Source: JAVZGQ01 sp038998365
GTDB taxonomy: Archaea > Aenigmatarchaeota > Aenigmatarchaeia > CG10238-14 > SCSR01
DNA: 21,419 nucleotides
Reading direction: 5' to 3'
NCBI GenBank assembly: GCA_038998365.1
Contig: JAVZHJ010000006.1
Location: 1-21,419 of the forward strand
Positions 1 through 5,967 of this stretch are shown in pieces (positions within the stretch are counted from its first letter, which is position 1; every line of letters begins with the position of its first letter). A program made the position numbers and the translations under genes. Under the pieces are notes generated by a model that did not search any database, had not been told where the DNA came from, and was given only the letters and a program-made list of their open reading frames with translations.

Positions 1-450
1 TTGGTTCTCTATTTCTTCTTTAATTTCTTGTAAAAGTTTGGTGGGAGCTCTCACTTGTAATATCGTTTGAAAATAACCAGAAAATTTCATCGAGCAAGCT
101 TGACAAATTATTTTTTTGGTCATGAAATCTAGAATCTTTTCTTCCTTTTTTTCCAAATCGTTTATTTTTAAGATTAAAGTGAGATAAAGCTTGTTATCAT
201 TTATCCTATAAGAAATTGAAGACAACTCTTCTTCCTTCAAGAAATTTTGCAGAAATGTTTCTACAAGATTTTCTACCGAGCCAGAAGAATTTTTTAAGAA
301 AAATTTTCCACATGATTTACATTCATTAATTATAATTCTTTCTGGAATCTTTTCAGCAAGAGAAAATTTTGATAAAAAACATGCTTTGCACAAGCCCTCG
401 TAAAGATTTTCAGTTTTCCTTCCACATTTTGGACAAAACTTTTCTCTCAT
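1..450 (-). CDS. nmd3: Nmd3-like ribosome export/biogenesis protein, N-terminal part (runs off the left edge)
   Basis: The reading frame starts at an ATG at 448-450 on the minus strand and is still open at base 1, giving 150 residues with the C-terminus missing. The N-terminus carries CPKCG (C6, C9), LCKAC (C21, C24), CKSCG (C44, C47) and CQAC (C116, C119), that is, eight cysteines in four CxxC pairs as expected for the Nmd3 zinc-binding domain. The QVR motif near residue 132 also matches the family. Eukaryotic Nmd3 is the adaptor that binds the 60S subunit for export. Archaeal homologues have no nucleus to export from and are presumed to act in late large-subunit assembly. It is divergent from the tRNA-Thr gene, with 50 bp of AT-rich DNA between them. 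The assignment rests on cysteine spacing and overall pattern. Another double zinc-ribbon protein is a less likely alternative. Confidence 0.8.
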   Translation of the reverse strand, partial: MREKFCPKCGRKTENLYEGLCKACFLSKFSLAEKIPERIIINECKSCGKFFLKNSSGSVENLVETFLQNFLKEEELSSISYRINDNKLYLTLILKINDLEKKEEKILDFMTKKIICQACSMKFSGYFQTILQVRAPTKLLQEIKEEIENQ

Positions 451-500
451 AAAAAGAAATTATTTTTAAATTAGTTAAGTTTGAAATAAAATTAAGAAAA

Positions 501-592
501 GCCTCGTTAGCTCAACGGTAGAGCATCCGAAGAGCTATGCTCTGGTGAACCTTGTAAGCGGAGGGTTGTGGGTTCAAATCCCACACGAGGCT
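501..592 (+). tRNA. tRNA-Thr (anticodon UGU) with a 20-nt non-canonical intron
   Basis: The acceptor stem is GCCTCGT (501-507) with ACGAGGC (585-591) and discriminator T592, as is common for archaeal tRNA-Thr. The D stem is GCTC/GAGC (510-513, 521-524) and the T arm is GTGGG-TTCAAAT-CCCAC (568-584). The anticodon stem closes only if bases 530-549 are removed: TCCG plus C550 then pairs with GCGGA (558-562), leaving the loop CTTGTAA with anticodon TGT (553-555). Read without splicing, position 31/39 is an A-G mismatch and the loop is 27 nt. The 3' end lies one base from the stop codon of the convergent geranylgeranyl reductase gene. No CCA is encoded. Confidence 0.93.
530..549 (+). other. Intron in tRNA-Thr, between positions 30 and 31
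   Basis: This 20-nt insert fits a bulge-helix-bulge. The central helix is CATC (524-527) with GGTG (544-547, one G-U pair). The three-base bulges are CG|A (528-530) and AA|C (548-550). The insert itself forms a hairpin AGAGC-TAT-GCTCT. A three-pair outer helix (521-523 with 551-553) lies beyond. Cutting after the second base of each bulge, as the archaeal splicing endonuclease does, gives a perfect anticodon stem. The site is in the stem, not the usual 37/38 position. Confidence 0.85.
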
Positions 593-593
593 T

Positions 594-1637
594 TCATTTT
601 TGGATAAAATCTACATCAAGCCAATCAGCAATTTTTGTTAAATTGAAATTCTTGATTAAAGAAAAAGCTATTGACGAAGAGAAGTGGGAAAAAATCCATT
701 TAAAGATTAAGCCTTTTCTGATTGGCCAAGCTAGCTTTTGTTTCCATTTTTTATCATAATTTTCAAGCAAAAATTCCTCAGAAAAATCTTTTTCTTCCAA
801 AGCTTTGATGATTGCTTCGCTTGCAATTTCTGAGCAAATTTTGTTGTAAACTAGGCCTCCACCAGAAAAGGGTTTGATTTGACAAGCAGCATCTCCGACT
901 AACAAAATATTATCTGCAACTGAACTTTCAATTATTCCATATCTTAGAAAATCTCCAATTCTGTTGTAAGCTTTGACTCTTCCGAATCTTTTCATCAAGA
1001 ATTTTTCCAAGTATTTGTTGGGGTTTTCTTTTGTTAATAGGCCTACTCTTGCAATTATTTCATTCTCAGGAACAACCCAAGCAAAACCTAAAGGAGCAAT
1101 TTCTGAACCAAAATGAAGTTCAACTGTCTTAGCATCAAAGTTTGATTTTACCTTAACTTGTAAAGCAAATAACAAATTTTCTGGTTGTTTTATTTTAGCT
1201 TTCTTGGCAACAGTTGAATTTGGTCCATCTGCCCCAACTAAAATCTTTGTTTGAAATTTTCCTTTGGTTGTAAAGATTGTTTTACCTTTTAAATCTAGGA
1301 ATCTTGTTGATGTCTTGATTTCGGCTCCAGCTTTCTCAGCATTTCTTGCAAGCCAACTGTCATATTTTTTTCTGTCTAAAACAAGCATCGGTTCTTTTGA
1401 ATTAACCTCAAAAAATTCTTTGCCACAAAAAAATCTTGCCTTCTTAATTTTGTTCAAAGTTATATTTTTTGGGATTTTACCAATTCTCCTGCTAACTAAG
1501 CCTGTACATTGAACGGGCTCTCCTATTCTTTGGTGTTCCTCTAAAATCAGGACATTAAATCCTTTTTTGGCAACAATTTTGGCTGTTCTACAGCCTGCAG
1601 GACCAGCACCAACTACAATACAATCAAAAAGAGTCAT
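594..1637 (-). CDS. Geranylgeranyl reductase family FAD-dependent oxidoreductase
   Basis: This 347-residue protein resembles archaeal geranylgeranyl reductases, which saturate isoprenoid double bonds in di-ether lipids and in related polyprenols such as dolichol phosphate. The FAD-binding VVGAGPAG motif is at residues 8-15. The CTGLVS motif at 44-49 contains the conserved cysteine of the family. The second FAD motif, GDAACQIKPFSGGG, is in the C-terminal third, and the length is close to normal. The start ATG lies inside the end of the upstream LAGLIDADG gene (14-bp overlap), and an AGAGGTTG ribosome-binding site sits inside that gene, implying translational coupling. Being in a gene group with uppS suggests a role in polyprenyl carrier or lipid saturation. 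The exact substrate cannot be read from the sequence. Confidence 0.92.
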   Translation of the reverse strand: MTLFDCIVVGAGPAGCRTAKIVAKKGFNVLILEEHQRIGEPVQCTGLVSRRIGKIPKNITLNKIKKARFFCGKEFFEVNSKEPMLVLDRKKYDSWLARNAEKAGAEIKTSTRFLDLKGKTIFTTKGKFQTKILVGADGPNSTVAKKAKIKQPENLLFALQVKVKSNFDAKTVELHFGSEIAPLGFAWVVPENEIIARVGLLTKENPNKYLEKFLMKRFGRVKAYNRIGDFLRYGIIESSVADNILLVGDAACQIKPFSGGGLVYNKICSEIASEAIIKALEEKDFSEEFLLENYDKKWKQKLAWPIRKGLIFKWIFSHFSSSIAFSLIKNFNLTKIADWLDVDFIQK

Positions 1638-2958
1638 CCAACAACCTCTGAAGTTTGTTTATTACTTCGGTTTCTGAAAATAGTTTGACTGGAGAATTTA
1701 TACCCTCCACCCAAACTTTAACTGTAGAATAAGGTAATTTGAATCTTTTAGAAATTTCTTTTATAGATTTTCCCTTTTCAAATTCTTTTTTTACCTCTAA
1801 AAATAGAGCATTTCTATATTTACTTCTTTTGATTCTGTTTTTGACGATCCTTAATGTTCTTATAAATTCCTTTTTCCTATCATCTGAAAAATTAGGAACA
1901 AATCTGAAGAACTTGATATAGTTTTCAGCACTACAAGATACGTAGAAGTAAGATTTACTTACCAATTTACCATCTTTATTCCTTATGTATGATTCTTTGG
2001 ACCACTTAACTGCAGTTGATTTTATACCAAATTGGCCAAGCAGCTTTCGGATTTCATTCATAAAATTCTCTTGTTCTTTTTTGAGTTCTAAAACCTTGCT
2101 TAATTGAAAACATAAATAAAAACTTCTTTTTGACCAAATTGGTTTTGTTCCATCTGCAGACCATAAGACACCAAGAAAAATTGACTTTAATTCATCGGGT
2201 AATTTAAAAACCCATTGAGGAATTTTTATAGCCTGAACAATTTTGTCTCCCTTTGGTGCTCCTGCTGCATAAAGAAGCCTTGAAATAGCAGCATTATTAA
2301 TAATAAGATAGTTAGCTCTACCTTTTATAATTCTATCTTGAAATACACCTTCTGTCTCCTTTGTTTTTAATTTACATTTTAATGAAGGTAATTCCAATTT
2401 TATTTCTTTCATTAATAATTGAAGTGTTTTTCTATCTCCAGCCAATGTAATTTGTGTTAAATTATTGCCCAAATTACCATCTCCAAAAATCCATGCTAAT
2501 ATTTTCAAAAATAATTTAAACTTTGAATTATTCTTAGAAATTAGAGGAAGTAATCCTAACTTTGTCAGTGTAATTACACACCTAATAGCCCTTGGAGTAG
2601 TTTTAGATGACCAATTACTTACAGTTTGTTTAGGAATTTTTAATTTGATAGCTATATCTTTTAATTTTACTCCTTGCTTCCTCATTTTTTTAGCAGCAAT
2701 ATAATTGAAAGCTAGCCCCTGTTCTTTCTTATTGTAAGTTCTTATTATATCTTCAAATGTTACTATTGCGTCTTCATTCGTTTCAAAAAAATCTTCTTCA
2801 TCTTTCCAGCTTTTACCTTGGAATCTTAAGCCTAGTTTTCTAGCCTTCTTTTGAACGCTATAATAACTTCTATTTAAAATTTTAGAAAGCTTAATTACAC
2901 CAAACTTTTCATAGTTATTTTTCAATAGCGTAATTTCTTCTTCTTTCCATTTCCTCAT
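1624..2958 (-). CDS. LAGLIDADG endonuclease-like protein with several helix-turn-helix segments (copy 1)
   Basis: This is a 444-residue protein. Residues 1-45 look like a Myb/SANT-type DNA-binding unit (RKWKEEEITLLKNNY). A second helix-turn-helix is around 90-116 (VKLKDIAIKLKIPKQTVSNW). Two LAGLIDADG helices follow, LAWIFGDG at 154-161 (acid D160) and LGVLWSADG at 262-270 (acid D269). A final helix-turn-helix is near 395-425 (KSIKEISKRFKLPYSTVKVW). Both catalytic acids are kept, so nuclease activity is possible. It is not inside an intein or a recognisable large intron. It follows uppS by 74 bp, and its stop codon overlaps the start of the reductase gene, so it behaves as an operon member. 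It is a freestanding homing endonuclease or a protein recruited as a DNA-binding regulator. The sequence does not decide between them. Confidence 0.85.
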   Translation of the reverse strand: MRKWKEEEITLLKNNYEKFGVIKLSKILNRSYYSVQKKARKLGLRFQGKSWKDEEDFFETNEDAIVTFEDIIRTYNKKEQGLAFNYIAAKKMRKQGVKLKDIAIKLKIPKQTVSNWSSKTTPRAIRCVITLTKLGLLPLISKNNSKFKLFLKILAWIFGDGNLGNNLTQITLAGDRKTLQLLMKEIKLELPSLKCKLKTKETEGVFQDRIIKGRANYLIINNAAISRLLYAAGAPKGDKIVQAIKIPQWVFKLPDELKSIFLGVLWSADGTKPIWSKRSFYLCFQLSKVLELKKEQENFMNEIRKLLGQFGIKSTAVKWSKESYIRNKDGKLVSKSYFYVSCSAENYIKFFRFVPNFSDDRKKEFIRTLRIVKNRIKRSKYRNALFLEVKKEFEKGKSIKEISKRFKLPYSTVKVWVEGINSPVKLFSETEVINKLQRLLDDSF

Positions 2959-3002
2959 AAATTAATCTTGATGAGTAATGATATTTACTATTTCGGGACT
3001 TC

Positions 3003-3017
3003 ATTTCCGATGTTTCC
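3003..3017. repeat. 15-bp element upstream of LAGLIDADG gene 1 (copy A)
   Basis: The plus-strand sequence atttccgatgtttcc matches copy B (5116-5130) at 14 of 15 bases. It lies 44 bp upstream of the start of LAGLIDADG gene 1. On the coding strand it reads GGAAACATCGGAAAT, a direct GGAAA repeat. It could be an operator, a promoter element or a nuclease target. Confidence 0.5.
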
Positions 3018-3032
3018 AAAACCTAAGAGAAC

Positions 3033-3790
3033 TTATCTTCCAAACCTACGTTGCCTTCGATTAAACTCTTTTATACACCAAATTAAATCCCTTTTTGTAA
3101 AATCGGGCCAAAACTTGGGAAGAAATATTAATTCTGCATAAGCTGCTTGCCATAAGAGAAAATTAGAAAGTCTTTTCTCCCCTCCTGTACGAATTAAACA
3201 ATCTATGGGAGCTGGAACAAGTAAGTTAGCTTCTATATCTTTTTCTGTTATCTCTATTCTTCCAAGCTTAATTGCCTTTTCTGCGATTTTCTTTATTGCT
3301 TGCGTTAATTCAAACTTGCTTCCATAAGCAATCATTATGTTTAAAACCCTTTTCTGATATTTTGCAGTTTTTTGCATTATTTTTCCCATAAGTTTAACGA
3401 GTTTTGGAGGCAATCTTTCCAAATCACCAACAAACCTTACCTTGACTTGATATTTGTCTAAAAAGCTTCCTTCTTTCTTTTCCCATCTTTCAAAATATTC
3501 GTAAAACAATTTGAAAATTTCTTCCAGCTCTTTTTTTGGTCTATTCAAATTTTCTGTTGATAAAACATAGGCTGAGACTTGTGGTATTCCAAGCTCTAAA
3601 CACCATTGCAAAAAGTTTTCGAAATTTTTTATGCTTGTGGGCTTGTCGCCCAACAATTTGCACCGTATTTATGGCCTTCCCACGGCTGAAGACCATGTAG
3701 CTTGGCCCACCTTCTGTCTATGGGATTTAAGCCTTTATAGGCTCAAATCTTTCCATCAAGTATTATTCCTAGATGATTTGGAACATTCAA
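3033..3790 (-). CDS. uppS: Isoprenyl (undecaprenyl/polyprenyl) diphosphate synthase, split by two mini-introns
   Basis: This is a cis-prenyltransferase, which adds isopentenyl units to make the long polyprenyl diphosphates used as glycosyl carriers. Exons are 3790-3751, 3717-3658 and 3628-3033, giving 231 residues, a normal length. Spliced, the N-terminus reads VPNHLGIILDGNRRWAKLHG with catalytic D12, then WEGHKYGAKNFENFLQW, YVLSTENLNRP and the C-terminal IRTGGEKRLSNFLLWQ and AELIF motifs. Start is TTG 3790-3788, preceded at four bases by GGTGAT, an exact match to the archaeal 16S anti-SD. Without splicing there is an in-frame TGA in the first insert and a frameshift in the second, and only a 207-residue piece lacking the catalytic aspartate remains. 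The alternative is a pseudogene or assembly error, but both inserts come out exactly at positions that restore conserved motifs. Confidence 0.9.
3629..3657 (-). other. Putative mini-intron 2 of uppS (29 nt, bulge-helix-bulge type)
   Basis: Read on the minus strand, exon GTGC pairs with intron GCAT (one G-U) as the central helix. The flanking three-base bulges are both AAA, cut as AA|A. The insert folds as TTGTTGGGC/GCCCACAA with one bulged T and a GACAA loop. Cutting gives GGT GCA AAA AAT TTC, that is, GAKNF, the family spacing between EGHKYGA and the FLQW helix. The helix directly outside the 3' bulge is weak, with AAAT/ATTT pairing only beyond an internal loop, so this is a relaxed motif. 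Without removal the frame shifts. Confidence 0.72.
3718..3750 (-). other. Putative mini-intron 1 of uppS (33 nt, bulge-helix-bulge type)
   Basis: On the minus strand, exon ATGG pairs perfectly with intron CCAT. The bulges are AA|A and AG|A. The insert is a 10-bp hairpin, GATTTGAGCC with GGCTTAAATC, around a TATAAA loop. A short outer helix TTG/CAG follows. Cutting after the second bulge base joins CTT GAT GGA A to AC AGA AGG TGG, which is LDGNRRW, the catalytic motif. The insert contains an in-frame TGA. Confidence 0.82.
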
Positions 3791-3794
3791 CTAT

Positions 3795-3802
3795 ATCACC
3801 CC
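3795..3802 (-). promoter_or_regulatory. Ribosome-binding site for uppS
   Basis: GGGGTGAT on the minus strand contains GGTGAT, complementary to the archaeal 16S 3' end. It lies four bases before TTG 3790-3788. It decides the start: an in-frame TAG lies immediately upstream of the TTG, and no ATG is available in frame before the catalytic motif. Confidence 0.7.
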
Positions 3803-3838
3803 ATATTTTAATTTTAAATAATGATTAAAATTTAAAAA

Positions 3839-5062
3839 TTAGCATGTAATTTCCTTAAGAAATGGAAACCTTTGTGTTAATAAATCCCAATCCTTTGGTA
3901 GTAGATTAAGCTTAACTGACTGAATAGCTATGTAAGCAGGTTTTTTAAACCAAGATTTAATAGTAGATCTAGGAAATCCTGTAATAATACTAATCTGGTT
4001 GGAAGTATAATTTTTAACTCGTAATCTTAGAACATTCCAATAATCTTCAGCAGAATATCTGTATTTCTTTTTATTTTTAATTATTTTATCAAGAGCGTAT
4101 TCCTTCCTTTTTATAGTAAAACCAATTTCTTTCCTAAAAATTTCAAGATAATTAGAAAAACTAAATCTAATTTTATATAATTTTCTACCTTTCTTTGCAA
4201 GTTCTATTTTTGTAAAAATCCCGAACTTTGATAACAAAAATCTTATATCTTCTAATCCATTCTTGTTAGAAGAAGTTGCCTCGATTGCTCTATTAGAAAT
4301 ATCAACACTCCCTTCTGAATCAAAAAACCCTTTCAAGAAAGATGAAATTATAAGTTTATCATTATTTTTAATTATTTCTTGGGGAACTCTCCACACATAC
4401 GAATTAAATTCACCGTACCTCTTTAAATCTTCATAAACCTTTTTTCTTTGTAAATAAACAATATATTGTCGTTTACATTTAGAAAGTCCAGAAGGAGTTA
4501 TTCTGATACCGGGCGGTATATTACACTTTTTTGCAATAATACCATAAACATTTTTTATTTTATTTTTAAATTCATCAGCAAACTCTTTATCAGTAACTCT
4601 TAACCCTAAGAAGTAATTAAAGTATTTATAACCTTTGTATTTTATTAACTTCCGATAGAGCATACCATCCCCACAAAGAACGCCAAGAATGTAGGCTTTT
4701 GCTGGAGTTAATGTTTTATAATTTTTGTTTGGAATTTCTAATGGAGTTTTTCTATATCTATTTCTATCCCTAGGAATCTGAAATTTTTTCATTTGTTTAA
4801 AAATATAAGTTGTAGAGCAACCAAAAACTTTTGCTATTTCTTGAAGTGAAAGTCCTTTTTTGTAATAAAGTTCATATAATTTATTTCTCTCGAATTTTGG
4901 TAATCTCAAATCATTCTTTCTTATTTTTAAATTCTTATAGAGTTTCCACTCAATACTATCTTTTGATCTATTTAACCTTCTAGCTATTTCTTCATTTGAT
5001 AGACGTTCTTTAGCATATTTTACCAATAAATTGATTTCAGTTTTATTCCATCTTCTTCCCAT
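3839..5062 (-). CDS. LAGLIDADG endonuclease-like protein with several helix-turn-helix segments (copy 2)
   Basis: This is a 407-residue protein from ATG 5062. A GTG at 5071 in the same frame would add three residues, but AGTGAT, a GGTGAT-like site, lies at the right distance before the ATG. The layout parallels copy 1: an N-terminal Myb-like unit (RRWNKTEINLLVKYAK), a helix-turn-helix (LSLQEIAKVFGCSTTYIFKQ), LAGLIDADG helices LGVLCGDG (acid D132) and LKGFFDSEG (acid E250), and a C-terminal helix-turn-helix (SNQISIITGFPRSTIKSW). Both acids are kept. Overall identity to copy 1 looks low, so this is not a recent duplication. It lies 48 bp upstream of uppS on the same strand and has no intein splice motifs around it. 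It may be a freestanding homing endonuclease or a regulator. Confidence 0.85.
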   Translation of the reverse strand: MGRRWNKTEINLLVKYAKERLSNEEIARRLNRSKDSIEWKLYKNLKIRKNDLRLPKFERNKLYELYYKKGLSLQEIAKVFGCSTTYIFKQMKKFQIPRDRNRYRKTPLEIPNKNYKTLTPAKAYILGVLCGDGMLYRKLIKYKGYKYFNYFLGLRVTDKEFADEFKNKIKNVYGIIAKKCNIPPGIRITPSGLSKCKRQYIVYLQRKKVYEDLKRYGEFNSYVWRVPQEIIKNNDKLIISSFLKGFFDSEGSVDISNRAIEATSSNKNGLEDIRFLLSKFGIFTKIELAKKGRKLYKIRFSFSNYLEIFRKEIGFTIKRKEYALDKIIKNKKKYRYSAEDYWNVLRLRVKNYTSNQISIITGFPRSTIKSWFKKPAYIAIQSVKLNLLPKDWDLLTQRFPFLKEITC

Positions 5063-5115
5063 ATCTATCACTTTCAGATATGAGCAAACACAATATATTT
5101 GTTTTTTTGAAGCAG

Positions 5116-5130
5116 ATTTCCGTTGTTTCC
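5116..5130. repeat. 15-bp element upstream of LAGLIDADG gene 2 (copy B)
   Basis: The plus-strand sequence atttccgttgtttcc differs from copy A (3003-3017) at one base. It is 53 bp upstream of ATG 5062, a distance similar to that of copy A from its gene. On the coding strand it reads GGAAACAACGGAAAT and is preceded by an AT-rich TTTTAAAATTTAT stretch that could be a TATA box. Confidence 0.5.
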
Positions 5131-5184
5131 GATAAATTTTAAAATTATGATTTCCTATACTGAAGTATAAAAAAAATTAAATAT

Positions 5185-5290
5185 GGGGTCGTCGTCTAAC
5201 CAGGTAGGACAGCAGGCTCCAGCATTTGAATGGAGCTCGGATAAAAGATGAAGAAACCTGTACGTGGGGGTTCAAATCCCCTCGACCCCA
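5185..5290 (+). tRNA. tRNA-Trp (anticodon CCA) with a 33-nt intron
   Basis: The acceptor is GGGGTCG (5185-5191) with CGACCCC (5283-5289) and discriminator A5290. The D stem is GTCT/GGAC, the anticodon stem is GCAGG (5212-5216) with CCTGT (5257-5261), and the T arm is GGGGG-TTCAAAT-CCCCT. Between the anticodon strands lie 40 bases. Removing 33 leaves CTCCAGA with anticodon CCA. Every intron placement that fits a class I tRNA gives CCA, so the Trp identity is firm. An intron in tRNA-Trp is common in archaea. The 3' end directly abuts the stop codon of convergent pcm. No CCA tail is encoded. Confidence 0.93.
5223..5255 (+). other. Intron of tRNA-Trp at canonical position 37/38
   Basis: Placed between G5222 (position 37) and A5256 (position 38), the bulges are AG|C and AA|A. 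The central helix is CTCC (5217-5220) with GAAG (5250-5253), three pairs and one C-A mismatch. Alternatives one or two bases upstream pair worse, so the canonical site is preferred. Confidence 0.7.
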
Positions 5291-5935
5291 CTACTTTTCA
5301 ATCAATTCAACAAAAACCACAGGTCCAAGATTTTTCTTTTTAATTTTTCCATCTTTCGTTTTCTCCAAACAAATTAAATCTTGAGAATAAGTTGGTCCTA
5401 AGGGTGTTACCAAAATTCCTCCAGGTTTAAGCTGATCGATCCAAGCTTTAGGTATTTTTTCTCTTGGAGCAGCACTTGAAACTATTTTGTCGTAAGGAGC
5501 AAACTTTGGCAAACCTTTTGAACCATCTCCCAAAACAAGTTTAACTTTGTTCCAATAGCCAGTTTTTTTCAAATTCTTCTTGGCAAATTCATATGTTTCT
5601 GGAATAATCTCAATTCCATAAACTTCTCCTTTATCACCAACAATTTCTTTAATGTAAGCTAACAAAATTCCTGAGCCAGCTCCAATCTCTAAAACCTTTT
5701 CTCCAGGCTTAAGCTTCAAGGCTGAAAGGAATATAGCATGCATATGTTCTGCTGAAATTGTCATTCCACCTGGAATTGGTAGTGGCATATTAGAATAGGC
5801 TTGCTCCCTATACTCTGGAAGAACAAAATTTTCTCTCTTGACTTTTAGCATCGCTCTTTTAACAGCAGGATATTCTATGTAACCACAATTTTCCAAAAAT
5901 TGAATCATTTCTTTTCTCTGTTTATCCAAATCCAC
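5291..5935 (-). CDS. pcm: Protein-L-isoaspartate O-methyltransferase
   Basis: This 214-residue enzyme uses S-adenosylmethionine to methylate damaged L-isoaspartyl residues and so starts their repair in aged proteins. The SAM-binding motif VLEIGAGSG is at residues 81-89. The Pcm-specific GGMTISAEHMHA segment lies at 56-67, matching the family's substrate-binding loop. The C-terminal GGILVTPLGP motif is also present. Length is normal for archaeal Pcm. It is divergent from the R15P isomerase gene with only 32 bp between the start codons, so the two promoters must overlap or reach into the opposing genes. Its stop codon touches the 3' end of tRNA-Trp. Confidence 0.95.
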   Translation of the reverse strand: MDLDKQRKEMIQFLENCGYIEYPAVKRAMLKVKRENFVLPEYREQAYSNMPLPIPGGMTISAEHMHAIFLSALKLKPGEKVLEIGAGSGILLAYIKEIVGDKGEVYGIEIIPETYEFAKKNLKKTGYWNKVKLVLGDGSKGLPKFAPYDKIVSSAAPREKIPKAWIDQLKPGGILVTPLGPTYSQDLICLEKTKDGKIKKKNLGPVVFVELIEK

Positions 5936-5967
5936 ATTTAATTATTTGGAAAAAGATAAATTCATTT

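Noticed and set aside
3033..3656. uppS taken as a 207-residue gene starting at TTG 3656
   Set aside because: This version lacks the DGNRRW catalytic region, which is encoded immediately upstream in two further pieces. Its start would lie inside the 29-nt insert.
3033..3790. uppS as an ordinary pseudogene
   Set aside because: Apart from the two inserts the whole protein is intact with all motifs. Both inserts fit endonuclease cut sites and restore exact family sequence, and the start has a good ribosome-binding site. It remains the fallback explanation.
1624..5071. LAGLIDADG proteins as inteins
   Set aside because: Both have their own starts and stops, no Cys/Ser start or His-Asn end splice motifs, and no host protein continuing on either side.
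593..5184. The segment between the two tRNA genes as an integrated element
   Set aside because: No direct repeat of either tRNA 3' end was found at the other boundary, there is no integrase, and two of its four genes are core isoprenoid enzymes.
5217..5256. Other intron positions in tRNA-Trp (35/36 or 36/37)
   Set aside because: They would give the same anticodon, but the central helix pairs worse than at 37/38.
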